Source: Chaetoceros tenuissimus
Taxonomy: Eukaryota > Bacillariophyta > Thalassiosirophyceae > Chaetocerotales > Chaetocerotaceae
Direction: 5' to 3'
DNA: 64,000 nucleotides
Assembly: GCA_021927905.1 (NCBI GenBank)
Contig: BLLK01000022.1
Coordinates: 1,674,001-1,738,000, forward strand
The position numbers were made by a program, and so were the translations under genes. The notes below the pieces were generated by a model. It ran no database searches and was not told the origin of the DNA. It was given only the letters and a program-made list of their open reading frames with translations. Below, in pieces: positions 1-10,195 of the stretch. The stretch's first letter is position 1. Each line of letters opens with the position of its first letter.

Positions 1-1
1 C

Positions 2-697
2 CTTGCTTTCATTTCTGCACGTTTTGGAAAAGAGGCAGAGTTACGTTTTCGATTTCTTTTGGAATGGGATCCTGCATTTCCGAAGGCACGACGTACCATT
101 AGAGAGACAGGAGTTATTCAACCACCATTCATGTGCCACTTGATATCGAAACACAAGAAATTGGAAAATGTCAAAGCAAACTTGATAGTAACAATGGATA
201 TGTACCCAGAAGAAGCAGGCTTACTTTTCCAAAAGTATGATGGCACAACAGCTTTGGAGTACGCTTTCGAAAAGTTTGGTGAAAAGGAAACAATGGCTAT
301 GCTTCATGAAATCCTTTCACCTACCAAATCAATACCTATACTTCACCATGCACTCGTTTATATTCCACAAAAAGACAAACTCTTTACAAAATGGTTCCCG
401 TGGGCATTTCACTTACGTGATCATCATGGTAGATCATTGCATCAGGCAATCATGGCTGCGGGTGGCAAATGCATTGAAGAAAGCACTACTATCATAGCCT
501 CCATGAGCGATGACCAAGTCCAAGAAAAAGATCCTATAACAACCCTATATCCGTTTGCAGCGGTTGCAAGTGGTGAAGACGGAGATTTGGAACGATCCTT
601 TGAATTATTACGTCGACAACCCGGTGTTTTAGATCGTAATCCAGTGCAAAGAAATCTTGGAAGAACAAAGAAACGCAAGCGATCCAGTGCAATATAA
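2..697 (+). CDS. Diatom repeat-family protein (paralogue 1), 5' end outside window
   Basis: The frame is open from base 2 to a TAA at 695-697, so the window edge cuts the N-terminus. I do not recognise a named family. The product aligns almost throughout with the C-terminal half of the gene at 1160-2356, sharing the motifs GKEA-LRFRFLLE, MYPEEAGLLFQK, ILHHALV-IPQKDKLFTKWFPWAFHLRDHHG and FELLRRQPGVLDR. The helix-loop spacing with repeated LH-A motifs (LHHAL, LHQAI) resembles degenerate ankyrin-type repeats; that is inference. The tail is basic (TKKRKRSS) and could be a nuclear localisation signal. There is no signal peptide or membrane segment in the visible part. A short stretch after LEWDP (about codons 24-45) differs strongly from the paralogue, so that region is either diverged or replaced. 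Confidence 0.7.
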   Translation, partial: LAFISARFGKEAELRFRFLLEWDPAFPKARRTIRETGVIQPPFMCHLISKHKKLENVKANLIVTMDMYPEEAGLLFQKYDGTTALEYAFEKFGEKETMAMLHEILSPTKSIPILHHALVYIPQKDKLFTKWFPWAFHLRDHHGRSLHQAIMAAGGKCIEESTTIIASMSDDQVQEKDPITTLYPFAAVASGEDGDLERSFELLRRQPGVLDRNPVQRNLGRTKKRKRSSAI

Positions 698-782
698 TGT
701 ATAATATATTTCTATATGAGGATATATGATTCATGAAAATGATTGTATGTTTTTGCATTGCTATAATATCCAATCGCGCCCT

Positions 783-863
783 CAACCAGGTGTCCTATCT
801 CGTAATCCTGTGCAAAGAAATAGTACAAGAACAAAGAAACACAAGTATTCCAGTGTAATATAA
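783..863 (+). pseudogene. Duplicated C-terminal tail fragment of the neighbouring gene
   Basis: Read in frame, this stretch gives QPGVLSRNPVQRN, then a Thr/Lys-rich tail and a TAA, matching the last 26 codons of both flanking paralogues. The A/T-rich sequence after the stop, including an attcatgaaaat motif, also repeats the 3' flank of the first paralogue. No open frame precedes it. It is therefore a leftover of a local tandem duplication and not a gene. Confidence 0.75.
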
Positions 864-1159
864 CATATAGTATATATTTCTATCTCAATATGTTAGATTC
901 ATGAAAATACTAGTACATAATTACTTCAGTACTTATTCAACTACCATATTTTCCACCTATCAAAATTCTTCAGCAACAATGACGTTTTACTAGCTACAAC
1001 GTCTATGACTAATGTCAGTCATTTAAAATTGATTCCGACAAACGACAAACAAACAAAACGGTGAAAAAAGCACGAAGTTCATTATTTCCATACTCTCCTC
1101 ATTTTCACATAGTCTACTAGTTATCATACTAAGTACTTGCATCATTAACAAACAGAATC

Positions 1160-2356
1160 ATGCCATCTCTAACTCAGGAAATAATGGAGCTACAGGCTCA
1201 GCTGCAACTTATCCAAAATGTAAAGGAAGAATGGAAGGATGACGAATGTGTCAAACAGATTTCAGAAGCAGTCAAGAAGACAAAGAAAAATCTTTCAAAA
1301 GCATTCAGAGACAGCCTTGATAGACTTTCCAATTTTCAGCCAAAAGAAACAATTGTAGAAAAGGTGTTGAAAGGATTTCCGGATTGTATGAAAGTGAAGA
1401 ACGATGTAAATATCCTTCCAATTCAGTCATGCCTCTTTCAAGGCAGGGGCAAATCATTGAAGTACATACCAGTATTAGCGAAAGAAGGTCTGAACCGTGA
1501 TATCGGCGGAAAAGACACAAGGGGAGGACTTTTGACAACTATTGGTAATAATGTTGCAAATACTTTGCAGTATCTAGCACTTCTTAAAGGTGATGACTAT
1601 GATAGATTCGCAGTAAATACTTTCAAGGAACTGAAGAAGTTGGGTCTTCTGAAAAAGGATGACATCAAAGAGTACAAACTCCCCTTCTTTTCTGCAGATA
1701 CTGGAAAGGAAGCAAAATTACGCTTTCGTTTTTTATTGGAATGTGACCCTTCATTCCATGTGGAACCAATGGGTTCAACAGTGTTAATCGATTACGTAAT
1801 AGACATGCATACGGAATTGGAAAATGTCAAAGCAATCTTGACAGTAACTATCGATATGTACCCAGAAGAAGCAGGCTTACTGTTCCAAAAGAACAACAGC
1901 AACAAAACAGCTTTGGAATGTGCTATGGAAAAGTTTGGTGAAAAGGAAACAATGACTATGCTACATGAAATCCTAACACCTACCAAATCATTTCCTATAC
2001 TTCACCACGCACTTGTCCATATTCCACAAAAGGATAAACTCTTTACCAAATGGTTCCCATGGGCATTTCACTTACGTGATCATCATGGTAGATCATTACA
2101 TCAAGCAATCATGGCTGCGGATGGCAAGTGCATTGAAGACAATTGTGTAATCTTTTCAGCATTGAGTTACGATCAAGTCCAAGAAAAAGATCCTATAACA
2201 ACCCTATATCCATTTGCAGCGGTTGCAAGTGGTCAACATGGAGATTTGGAACGATCCTTTGAATTATTACGTCGACAACCCGGTGTCTTAGATCGTAGTC
2301 CATTGCAAAGAAATAATAGAAATACAAAGAAACGCAAGCGATCTAGTTTAACATAA
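1160..2356 (+). CDS. Diatom repeat-family protein (paralogue 2), complete
   Basis: A single-exon 398-residue protein starting at an ATG in the context aatcATGCC. I do not recognise a named family. Residues 1-50 are charged and helical (probable coiled coil). Residues 90-130 hold a SLKYIPVLAKEGL motif. Residues 180-375 hold repeated helical units that look like degenerate ankyrin-type repeats (LHHAL at about 285, LHQAI at about 315, AAVASG at about 355). The C-terminus ends in the basic TKKRKRSS, a possible nuclear signal. No signal peptide or transmembrane segment is visible. It is the intact sister of the gene at 2-697, and the two lie in the same direction with a tail relic between them. 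Function is unknown; a scaffold or protein-binding role is inference. Confidence 0.85.
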   Translation: MPSLTQEIMELQAQLQLIQNVKEEWKDDECVKQISEAVKKTKKNLSKAFRDSLDRLSNFQPKETIVEKVLKGFPDCMKVKNDVNILPIQSCLFQGRGKSLKYIPVLAKEGLNRDIGGKDTRGGLLTTIGNNVANTLQYLALLKGDDYDRFAVNTFKELKKLGLLKKDDIKEYKLPFFSADTGKEAKLRFRFLLECDPSFHVEPMGSTVLIDYVIDMHTELENVKAILTVTIDMYPEEAGLLFQKNNSNKTALECAMEKFGEKETMTMLHEILTPTKSFPILHHALVHIPQKDKLFTKWFPWAFHLRDHHGRSLHQAIMAADGKCIEDNCVIFSALSYDQVQEKDPITTLYPFAAVASGQHGDLERSFELLRRQPGVLDRSPLQRNNRNTKKRKRSSLT

Positions 2357-2862
2357 AAATATATAATATTGTTATTTCATGTTGTGGAGTCATGAAACTG
2401 ATAGTTTTTACTTCAGTACTTATCAAACAACCATTTTTTTCATATCTTTTCTATTCCTCTCTCGAAATTTAAAATTCTTCCGCGCCAAAAAAGACACTAA
2501 ATAAGCCTAATCTTAGTCTTGTTGACACCATTCTCACTGTGTCAAAAATCGAAAAACGAACCAAGTAGGATGATTGTGTGCGCACTCATTGAATGGTAAC
2601 AACTCCATCTTGCCTTGCAGTCTAGTTCTAATGCAAAATAAAAGAAGAAAAGCATTGTTCCTTCCTACTATAAATAGAATTAGAGAGTACTCATAAGAGT
2701 AGAGCCTCTAATAGAAATAGAAGAGAAAGAGAGAACTCGAGTCGTGCTTTGGACGAGATTAAAAACACATAAAACACATTTTATATTCATCACACAACAT
2801 AGCCTTGAGCAAGTATCTCTATTCCATACATATATTCACACCAAATAGAAATTTATCAGACA
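2357..2862. other. Intergenic region, probable promoter and leader of the next gene
   Basis: About 500 bases without a supported gene. The first 100 bases are A/T-rich and follow the stop of the preceding gene. From about 2660 the sequence is A-rich with GAGAGA runs and no good open frame, as expected for a promoter and 5' leader of the gene starting at 2863. I see no defined motif. Confidence 0.4.
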
Positions 2863-4611
2863 ATGAGTAGCAATCACAACACAAACGATACATCCATGAC
2901 AACCGATTCAAAATCTCAGACATCACGTGGTACATCCCGATCAAGAGGATCTGTCATCCAACGAGCAAGAGAATACAATAAAATCATTGATCAAAACCGT
3001 TCCCGATCCAAATCATTCGAACGCACCAAAAGGACTTCTCAAAAATCGACTGGAGATTCACAACGAGATCGAGCCATTGCCAGTGTTAAAGAACAACCGA
3101 AACGACGATACAGATCGAGTCCGACTCCCAGTCAACGATCTTCTAAAGCTTATCCTAAAGTAGTGCAAAAGCAAGAAGTAAAACCTAAAGAAGCTACAAA
3201 TAAAGAACAAGCGAAAGAACAAGGTCAACCAATCGTTACACCAGAATTATTAGTTGATGCACTCTCCGGACATGAAGATGGTTTACTAGCCATTGCAGAA
3301 CGTTTAATGGAACATTATGATTCCGGATACGATGTCATGGGGGAAGCCATCATTGATGCTTTTGCTGATGTACAAAAACTTTTTCAACATGTCGTTGAAG
3401 CGGCTCATATGGAAGGAGCGGCGTATGAAGCTACCCGGAAAGAGGAGGAAATTGATCGATTGAAACGGGCATTGGGTGGGAATAATGTGGAAGAATATCA
3501 ACCGCCCGATGTTGGCAATTCGCAGCCTTTGAGACATGAAGAGTTTATTGATCAGGATGTGAGGGATGTGCTTGTGGAAGCTATCAAAAAGGGGAATGGG
3601 TTGAGTAAAGAGAAGGAATTTAAAGAGTGTTTTAGGATATATGAACAAGCGTGTAATTCTGCATCGGCGCTTTTGCCCGTGGATAGTGATCATCGGGGAA
3701 GGTTGCAGTTGAGTATTGCAAGGGCGGAAAGTATGAGTCCGGAACGGGCATGTGCCATTTTGAGATATGTCATGGATGATGTGCTACGGTCGGGGTTGAA
3801 TTCTAATTCGAAAGTGGTCATGCCGGATCCAAGTCAACGTGGAGATTGTGTCCTTGAGAAACCAGATATTGGAAATACGTCAAGAGCCTCGGGACAAGGA
3901 GTTGCTGCTGCAGATGATGCGGGGGTACTGCAAAGTAGTGAAGAAGTTTTGAATTCCATGGTGGAGGAAATGAAGGAGATTTTGAGTGCTCCAGTATATG
4001 ATAACTCGCCTTTGCAATCCGTGGCGGAAAGATTTTGGGCGGCTTTGTCAGAAGCACAACGAAGTAACCAAAAGAATGAAGAGAAGTTAGAAGAGAAACT
4101 TGCTACACTGAAAGCAGAGTTTTTGTTGGCAAGAGAGGTATGTCGACTATTTATTTGCGTAATTTTGTGAACTTCTTTTCTTTATGGAATCTCATGTATT
4201 GTAATTACTTGAATCTAGGAATGGGAGGAAAAGTATAATTTGGTGTCGCATAAATGTAATCATTACAAAAAGAAAATTGAGAAAATGAAACATGCAGATT
4301 ATATGGAACAAGCAAGAGTAGGAGTATCACAGCTTGGATCAGATTACAATAGTGACGAAGAATATGACATGATTTCCGATATAAGAAGTCCAAGCTCTAC
4401 TTTAGATTCGCCAAGACCGTCGCATGTCAGTGGATCATCCTCATTTGTTAGTTTTTCGCAGCATGCCAAAAGTTTAGTAGGGAGTTTCGGTTGTGGAAGA
4501 AAGAGTAAAAATGGGAAAGATGAATCGGCTTCGTCGGATACATCAACGTTGATGACAAGGAAAACACTATCAAATTCTTCTGTGTCAAATCCATATTCGA
4601 GACGTTCATAG
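2863..4611 (+). CDS. Coiled-coil protein with Ser/Arg-rich N-terminus (two exons)
   Basis: Exon 1 is 2863-4137, the intron is 4138-4218 (GTATGT...CTAG, 81 bp) and exon 2 is 4219-4611. The splice falls between codons, giving 555 residues. Residues 1-110 are polar and rich in Ser, Arg and Lys (SRSRGS, RSRSKSFERTK), so probably disordered and phosphorylated. Residues 125-200 are helical. Residues 225-310 resemble a three-helix MIT-like domain (EFKECFRIYEQACNSA). Residues 365-460 form a coiled coil that spans the splice junction (EEKLEEKLA...EWEEKYN), and the C-terminus is Ser-rich. No catalytic motif, signal peptide or membrane segment is seen. Without the splice the protein would end 10 residues into the intron and lose the second half of the coiled coil. 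The MIT-like call is tentative. Confidence 0.8.
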
Positions 4612-5804
4612 TCATGAATGGCATGGAGGTACTTTCTCATGGGAGACGTAAGTTGAAGTATACTTGACTTTTCAGATGACAGGTGATGGCTGAGATTAAA
4701 GTCAAGAAAGCTGAGGAAAAAAAGTATATCAAATCTAAAGTACTAAATTACTATTTCTATTTTTAAAGTAGCAGCAACCCCTAGTCTATGCGCAATAAGT
4801 TTTACTATAGAAATTTTCATAAAATGTCTTTGTGAAAACATATAGATTTGTAACGAATTGACATGTGCTCATTTGTTTCCATGACAAAGTAAGGTAGTCT
4901 CGTGAAAAAAAAAAAAAAAAAAACAACTTATAGATTTTACCAAAACATATTTTGTAATTGCCAAGTAAAATGACGCTTGTTCTGTGCAAAATGAGTCATA
5001 GTAAGACAATCTCTTTCCCGAACTCCCCAACTCCACACATGAGACGACATTGGATTTCTATTGTGTACGTACTTATGATACTAGAAAAAGAAAAGAAGGG
5101 AAAGAAGGGAAAGAAATAATAATCTGAATTGTATAAAAGTGCAGGTACCGTATGGTACCTAGAATGCTAGAAGAAATATTGTCTGTTGTTGGTTAATAAA
5201 TGAAAAAGAATGCCTTGAGACTTGAGATATTTTACATTTTGATCACGATTCGAAAGTGAATGGAAAAAGAAAAAAGAAAATGATAGTATGTACTGTTTGT
5301 CTACCTTTATTTGCTAAGTTAGCACGATTCAGCCCTGGTAGTACCTTGATTTTTTTCGCGCGCAAAGAAGTACACTATCAACTGATAAGACTCAAAAAGT
5401 CGTAGGATTTTCATGAAAATACTTAAAAAGCCCCCAATTTTGTGTAACACTTTTTTCGCTCAAAATCAGTGTAAAACACATTTTTGGCTTCGTAGGGATG
5501 TAGTACTCATTCTGTAGTACATCCTAACGTTTTGATTTTTCCCAATCCGACAGGTACATCATGAGAAAAACGTGACACAAAATTTTGCTTAGCAAATAAA
5601 AGTAGACGAACAGTACGAAAAGATATGGAAGAAAGGACAAAGAAATATCATGAAAAGACCGTGACATTTTCTGCTCATGAATAAAAAATCATGTTTCATA
5701 TTTCTTTTTTATCACTTTCACGAAGCAATTATGTATGATACATAAACAGTACATGTATTTCCTTTTAATTGTAAAGAACAAACACACATCATAAAAACAA
5801 CAGA
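4612..5804. other. Long intergenic region with poly-A tract and repeat element
   Basis: Nearly 1.2 kb without a supported gene. It holds a run of 19 A at 4905-4923, a GGTACC-CGTAT-type small palindrome near 5144-5159, purine-rich GGGAAAGAA repeats near 5098-5115, and the inverted-repeat element at 5290-5616. The last 180 bases are the probable promoter of the gene at 5805. Confidence 0.5.
5290..5616. repeat. Small inverted-repeat (MITE-like) element
   Basis: Bases 5290-5318 (GTACTGTTTGTCTACCTTTA onward) are the reverse complement of 5588-5616 at 27 of 29 positions. The two arms enclose about 270 bases with no coding potential and a further imperfect internal palindrome around 5510-5530. Size and structure fit a non-autonomous DNA element. 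I could not identify a target-site duplication, so a simple inverted repeat is the alternative. Confidence 0.55.
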
Positions 5805-7152
5805 ATGATCAAAATCATACCGAGAACAATCAAAAGCAACAGACGCAGCCGCAAACGTTCTGTCATTACAGCTCTGCTTGCCGTCATTGGTTTCATTGCC
5901 TTTTGTTCTACAATCGACTTTCTCAATGCAAGGTCCCTAGCAAACACGAGAGGTTCTATGAAATTCCAATTCACAGAAGAAACTCTAAGACAAGCTCAAG
6001 ACTTCCAAAAACACGGACAACAATTTGAATCTACAATCGCAACTGCCTTCTTCCAATTCAAGGATAGCAAACATGACATACAGGAGTATCTAGATTGGGC
6101 CAAGAACTCATTATGCATTACTGATGCTATGGTGATATTTACAAATGTACCTGAAAAACTTGCTCCACTACGTGAGCATGCAAAGGATCGTACAGTGATT
6201 GTACCTATGGAAATAGAAGATGTCCAAATAGGAAACGACATTCACCTCACAGATGAACAGTGGGGAATGCAAAATCCAGGACACCGAATAAATACAAATC
6301 TATACAGGGTATGGGCTGGAAAGTCATGGCTCACAACTCAAGCTGTGGAGCTGAATCCTTTCAGAAGTGACGTGTATCATTGGATGGACATAGGGCATTT
6401 CAGAGATGGTGATTACTTTTGCGGAGAGACTGTCGTTCGTCATCCTGAAATTGTTCCAGAAGATCAGATGATGATGTTCATGATTAGAGGAGTACCACCA
6501 CACAATATTGACGATCCTGAACCTGTTGTCACGATTATTCCCCTCATTGTAAGTATTTCATAATGAAAATGCTTCTTTGTATCATCCATTCTCAATTTTG
6601 TGGTTATAATTTACTTATGCATATTTCATTTTCCTTTAGCCTGGAGGTTGGATCGCTGGAAGAGCACATGTATGGCCAAAATTCCTCGAAAGGTTCGAAG
6701 AAACTGTCGCAATGTACATTCTCATTGGACAATCAATCTATGAGGATCAAGCTCTTCTCCAAACTACATGCAAAAACAATAAAGGATTATGTGCTCTAGT
6801 TCGTCGTGACAACTATGTTGGATATGTCGATGAGTCTGAACGCATTGAAGAATGTTATGGTGTCCCAAGGTGCAAAAACAATGCAGGATGGATTAAAGGA
6901 GGGAATGAGTTTTTCTCGATGAAGTTTTACTTTTGGCATGGAGGGAATTTCAAGTTTTGGGATCCGGCGAGAGGTTATCCATCGGAAGACGAAGATTTCA
7001 AGTTGTATCATCCATTCGCTGATTGGGAAGAGGGAACTGAAGTAAAAGAAAAGACTGTACTTTTCGGAGAGGTTGAGGACAAACATCAAGAAAAAAAAAG
7101 AAAGCATTCTTCAATTGTCTCTCTGATTTTAAGGGTTTTTCCATTTTTATAA
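5805..7152 (+). CDS. HtrL/YibB-like type II membrane protein, putative glycosyltransferase-like
   Basis: Exon 1 is 5805-6548, the intron is 6549-6639 (GTAAGT...TTTAG, 91 bp) and exon 2 is 6640-7152; the splice is between codons and gives 418 residues. Residues 1-17 are basic and residues 20-40 are a single membrane segment, so this is probably a Golgi or ER type II protein. The lumenal part has the order seen in HtrL/YibB-family proteins: TAFFQF start, a short strand ending in VIFTN, WLTTQAVELNPF, then Y-WMDIGHFRDGDY (a D-G-Y/HxRD signature), PGGWIAGRA across the exon junction, and GQSIYEDQALLQT near the end. The family is thought to be glycosyltransferase-like, but no activity can be read from sequence. 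The splice restores the IAGG-type motif, which supports the intron. Confidence 0.8.
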
Positions 7153-7268
7153 GTAGTTTTGTCGTGAACGTTGGGGTAACTTTTTATTGTCGAAACCATT
7201 TTCATACTTGAAGGTTTTTTCCTTTTGAATAGTACCGTAGAAAACGTTTGGAAACTTAGAATGGTCGT

Positions 7269-7301
7269 GATCATGAATTACATTATGTGTAATTCATGAT
7301 C
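7269..7301. other. 14-bp perfect hairpin between convergent genes
   Basis: GATCATGAATTACA at 7269-7282 and its exact reverse complement at 7288-7301 flank a 5-base loop. It lies between the 3' ends of two convergent genes (stop at 7152, and stop of the minus-strand gene at 7551). A role in 3'-end formation is possible but unproven. Confidence 0.5.
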
Positions 7302-7550
7302 GGCAATGCTTTATTTTACGTATACCATTAAATGATCACTTGTTATTTGATCATTCTCCGACAACCAAGTCATTTTCAAATGGCAACTGTTTTTTTTTCA
7401 TTTCCGATGACAGTTTCTTAGAAAAGTGGTGATGGTCCACACATAGACATCGCCAGTGGTCTTTATGCCCCTTTCTCAATCTTTTTTCTAGATTTCATCC
7501 CGAACTCTTCTTATATCGTACTTTACTAGAAGTGACAATCGTAGCAACCC

Positions 7551-8408
7551 CTAGGTCAATTCTATTTCCATCATCTTCAAAGTATATTTCCGAACAATGT
7601 CCCTCTCTTTGATATCACTAAAGGGATTCTTTTCCAAATAACATGATGCACTAATACCTACATTGTTTTTCTTACGGAAACATCCAATTCCTTGCTCTTC
7701 AACAATGCGTAAGATATCTTGCATTTGAGGGTAAAAAGAGCAGCAGGCTTTGTGCAATTTGAATTCCTCCTCTCTGTTGATCAACTTGGGCCAATCAATA
7801 TCATCACGATGTTCGAACATGTTCAGAAATATATTTGAACGAAATGATACAACAGATTGAGGTAATGTAGTGTTCTCTGGAACATGAAAGATGGATAGAG
7901 CTCTATTTTCATCAAAAGCTTGTCCTGCAATCACTCTGCAGCTTGGTGGAATGTACACACTCCAGAGTTGGCAGTCAGCAAACGCGGAGCCTCCAATGTA
8001 TTCCAAGCTAGTAGACAGTTTGATGTATGAAACATTGCTTCGGTAGAAAGCAAAACTCTCAATCGTCACGACAGTATTTGAAAAGATAACTCTTCGAAGG
8101 CTCCTGCAATACCAGAAAGTCCATGCTGGAATCTCTGTCACTCCTTCGACCACAAATATTTGCTGCCACGATTGCCTTTCCTTCCAGTATCTCTTGCATT
8201 CTTCAGAGAGATGAGACCATGATTCCCAGTCATCTGGAATGTAGTATGGGTTTTCCCAAGCGAAAAACTCGTCCGGGTCGTCCTGCTCAGAAAGGTTTCT
8301 CCATGCCATCTCACGAGCAAAATGAAAGCGATTTTCCAATCTTTCATTGTACAGTTCCGACCCGTCATAAAAGAGAGTCACGAGACCATCAACAGTAGCA
8401 ACCCTCAT
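7551..8408 (-). CDS. LRR_5 (BspA-type leucine-rich repeat) family protein, divergent member
   Basis: I chose the ATG at 8408 because every relative in this window starts with MRVATVDGLVTLFYDGS; an in-frame ATG 33 bases upstream is possible. The protein has 285 residues. The core at about 85-185 carries BspA-like repeats of about 23 residues (FVVEGVTEIPAWTF, RRVIFSNTVVTIESFAF, YIKLSTSLEYIGGSAF, SVYIPPSCRVIAGQAF). The C-terminal 70 residues match the family tail (FKLHKACCSF, GIGCFRKKNNVGISASCYL, NPFSDIKERDIVRKY). No signal peptide is seen, so it is probably intracellular. LRR_5 repeats usually bind proteins; the partner is unknown. It lies far from the other copies, on the minus strand, and has the most diverged N-terminal acidic segment. 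Confidence 0.88.
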   Translation of the reverse strand: MRVATVDGLVTLFYDGSELYNERLENRFHFAREMAWRNLSEQDDPDEFFAWENPYYIPDDWESWSHLSEECKRYWKERQSWQQIFVVEGVTEIPAWTFWYCRSLRRVIFSNTVVTIESFAFYRSNVSYIKLSTSLEYIGGSAFADCQLWSVYIPPSCRVIAGQAFDENRALSIFHVPENTTLPQSVVSFRSNIFLNMFEHRDDIDWPKLINREEEFKLHKACCSFYPQMQDILRIVEEQGIGCFRKKNNVGISASCYLEKNPFSDIKERDIVRKYTLKMMEIELT

Positions 8409-8715
8409 CTGCAGTGACAATAGGTTGAATTCAGTAGACACACAAGAAACAAGAAGCGATGAAGCGATCTCTTTTTTTGTTTGGATTTTTGCGAAAGCTC
8501 ATTGGTGTACCCCTCGTTTTCAGTAAAGGGAAACTTTACACCTACAAAGAAGTTTGTAACTTGCTCCCAATTCCGTCTAAGCGATCATCGCCATATCAAG
8601 GTAGAATCTACCTTGCGCCATATGGCATCAACACAAAGCTAAAAAGCCAATACAGGAATTGAATGACCAATACTCTCATAAATATTCATATTCATACACT
8701 ATACAATTTTACAAT
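8409..8715. promoter_or_regulatory. Divergent intergenic region with a short palindrome
   Basis: This region separates two divergent genes. At 8597-8615 it holds CAAGGTAG-AAT-CTACCTTG, a perfect 8-bp inverted repeat, flanked by ccatat and the related catatgg. It could be a protein-binding site for one or both promoters; nothing more can be said from sequence. A 67-codon open frame at 8459-8662 overlaps it and has no recognisable features. Confidence 0.35.
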
Positions 8716-10059
8716 ATGAACCAAGACAATAGTGGAAACGCCCTTAAAAGAAACGTTGGAAAGGGCTTGGTAGCTTCTACAAGTCATGCTTCTTCAGCGG
8801 CACAAAACATGATGTACAAGACGAATCAGAAAACACGAAACATGAGGAAACCTCTGTCTAACATCACGAATGTAGAAAAGAAGAGAACAGCCTCAGATGC
8901 CAATCTTTGTGACCAGAACGATGCAAGAAAGAACGTAGCCAAGAGAACCTTTGGCAAAGGTACATCATCAGCAATACAAAAGATGTCAACAAAGAACAAG
9001 GAAAGTACTACACGAAACATGAGGAAACCTCTGTCTAATATTAGCAATGCAGGAAAGAAAAGTTTACCGCTTTCTATCTCACCCTCATCCTTCGAAGCTA
9101 AGAAGTATATAACTCTAGATCATTGCTTCGAGTTGTCAAACTCGAAATTATCTGACAAAGGGCTTCATCTACATACATCGCATCAATCACACCCTCACTA
9201 CCATCACAAAATTGGATCTCTTGGGAAAACCTGTGACGGAAAAGAAATTCCTATCCCATCATCATGCAAATACCGTCCAAGTTATCGTGGTAATGGAGGG
9301 GAAACAAAGTCTTACTTCCCTGCCAATTTTTCAGAACTTGATTTGGACAATGCATTTGTGAACATTAATAAGATTTCCGGTTGGTGTATTAAGGAACACA
9401 AAAAAGGCTTAAGGTATGAAGGTGAAGCTATGATTTTTGGTGATAGAATCCAGTACAAGATGAGAATGGTCCTTGAGTTGGACGAGATGAAGAGACCAGT
9501 GATCTTAACTGCATTTCCTAGAAAGACCAATGATACACGACACCATTGGGTCGACCTTAATCAACAAGTAAATGCTTCAAACTCTACAGTTCCAAAAAGC
9601 GTGCATGCGGCCACTGTTGACGAGTTTAAAGATCTCAAAATTGATAGTATTCATGCTGCAAGTGAACAGGAGCAAAAGAAGCCTGCAGGACTAGCAGTAT
9701 CATCTATTTTGCCTCCACAGAAAGCTTTGCAGCAGGATGAAGATGATGGTGATGAAGAGTCGACATTGAAAGTCAAAGTATCATCTATTTTGCTTCCACA
9801 GAAAGCTTTGCAGCAGAATGAAAATGATGGTGACGAAGAGTCGACATTGAAAGTCAATACAGCAAACAAGGGAAAAGACGATGACGATGAAGTCATTTAT
9901 GTCAAGACAGTAATTCACATGGATGATGATGATGACAACGACGACGATGACGACAAGGTCATCTTTTTGATTGATGATTTCGAAAATTTAAATCTTGAAG
10001 ATTCTAATGACGATGATGAGGATGAAGTACAATTTGTTAGAACTGTAATTGTACTTTGA
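8716..10059 (+). CDS. Acidic, repeat-containing protein of unknown function
   Basis: Start chosen at the ATG at 8716 (MNQDNSGNALKRN); the frame opens 57 bases upstream but without an ATG. The 447-residue protein is unrecognised. The N-terminal third has two copies of NMRKPLSNI-N at about residues 42 and 103. The middle (about 190-270) is the only part that looks folded (DNAFVNINKISGWCIKEH, EGEAMIFGDRIQYKMR). Two tandem 28-residue repeats containing VSSIL-PQKALQQ and DGDEESTLKV follow at about 330-395. The C-terminus is a long Asp-rich tail (DDDDNDDDDDK). Its composition suggests a nuclear or chromatin-associated protein, which is inference. No membrane segment is seen. Confidence 0.75.
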   Translation: MNQDNSGNALKRNVGKGLVASTSHASSAAQNMMYKTNQKTRNMRKPLSNITNVEKKRTASDANLCDQNDARKNVAKRTFGKGTSSAIQKMSTKNKESTTRNMRKPLSNISNAGKKSLPLSISPSSFEAKKYITLDHCFELSNSKLSDKGLHLHTSHQSHPHYHHKIGSLGKTCDGKEIPIPSSCKYRPSYRGNGGETKSYFPANFSELDLDNAFVNINKISGWCIKEHKKGLRYEGEAMIFGDRIQYKMRMVLELDEMKRPVILTAFPRKTNDTRHHWVDLNQQVNASNSTVPKSVHAATVDEFKDLKIDSIHAASEQEQKKPAGLAVSSILPPQKALQQDEDDGDEESTLKVKVSSILLPQKALQQNENDGDEESTLKVNTANKGKDDDDEVIYVKTVIHMDDDDDNDDDDDKVIFLIDDFENLNLEDSNDDDEDEVQFVRTVIVL

Positions 10060-10195
10060 TCGTAACATATTTGTAACTTAAGTCAAACTACATTCGCATT
10101 TCTAATATTGTTACTGTTAGATTTGCTTTACATAATTCGCAATACAATAGTAATAGCTACATCCATGTCTTTGAACGATCATTACAGTATTTCAT

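Noticed and set aside
4905-4923. A19 run as the tail of a retroposed gene
   Set aside because: No coding remnant or target duplication could be read upstream of it.
8459-8662. 67-codon open frame between divergent genes
   Set aside because: No similarity or domain seen, and it covers a promoter region with a palindrome.
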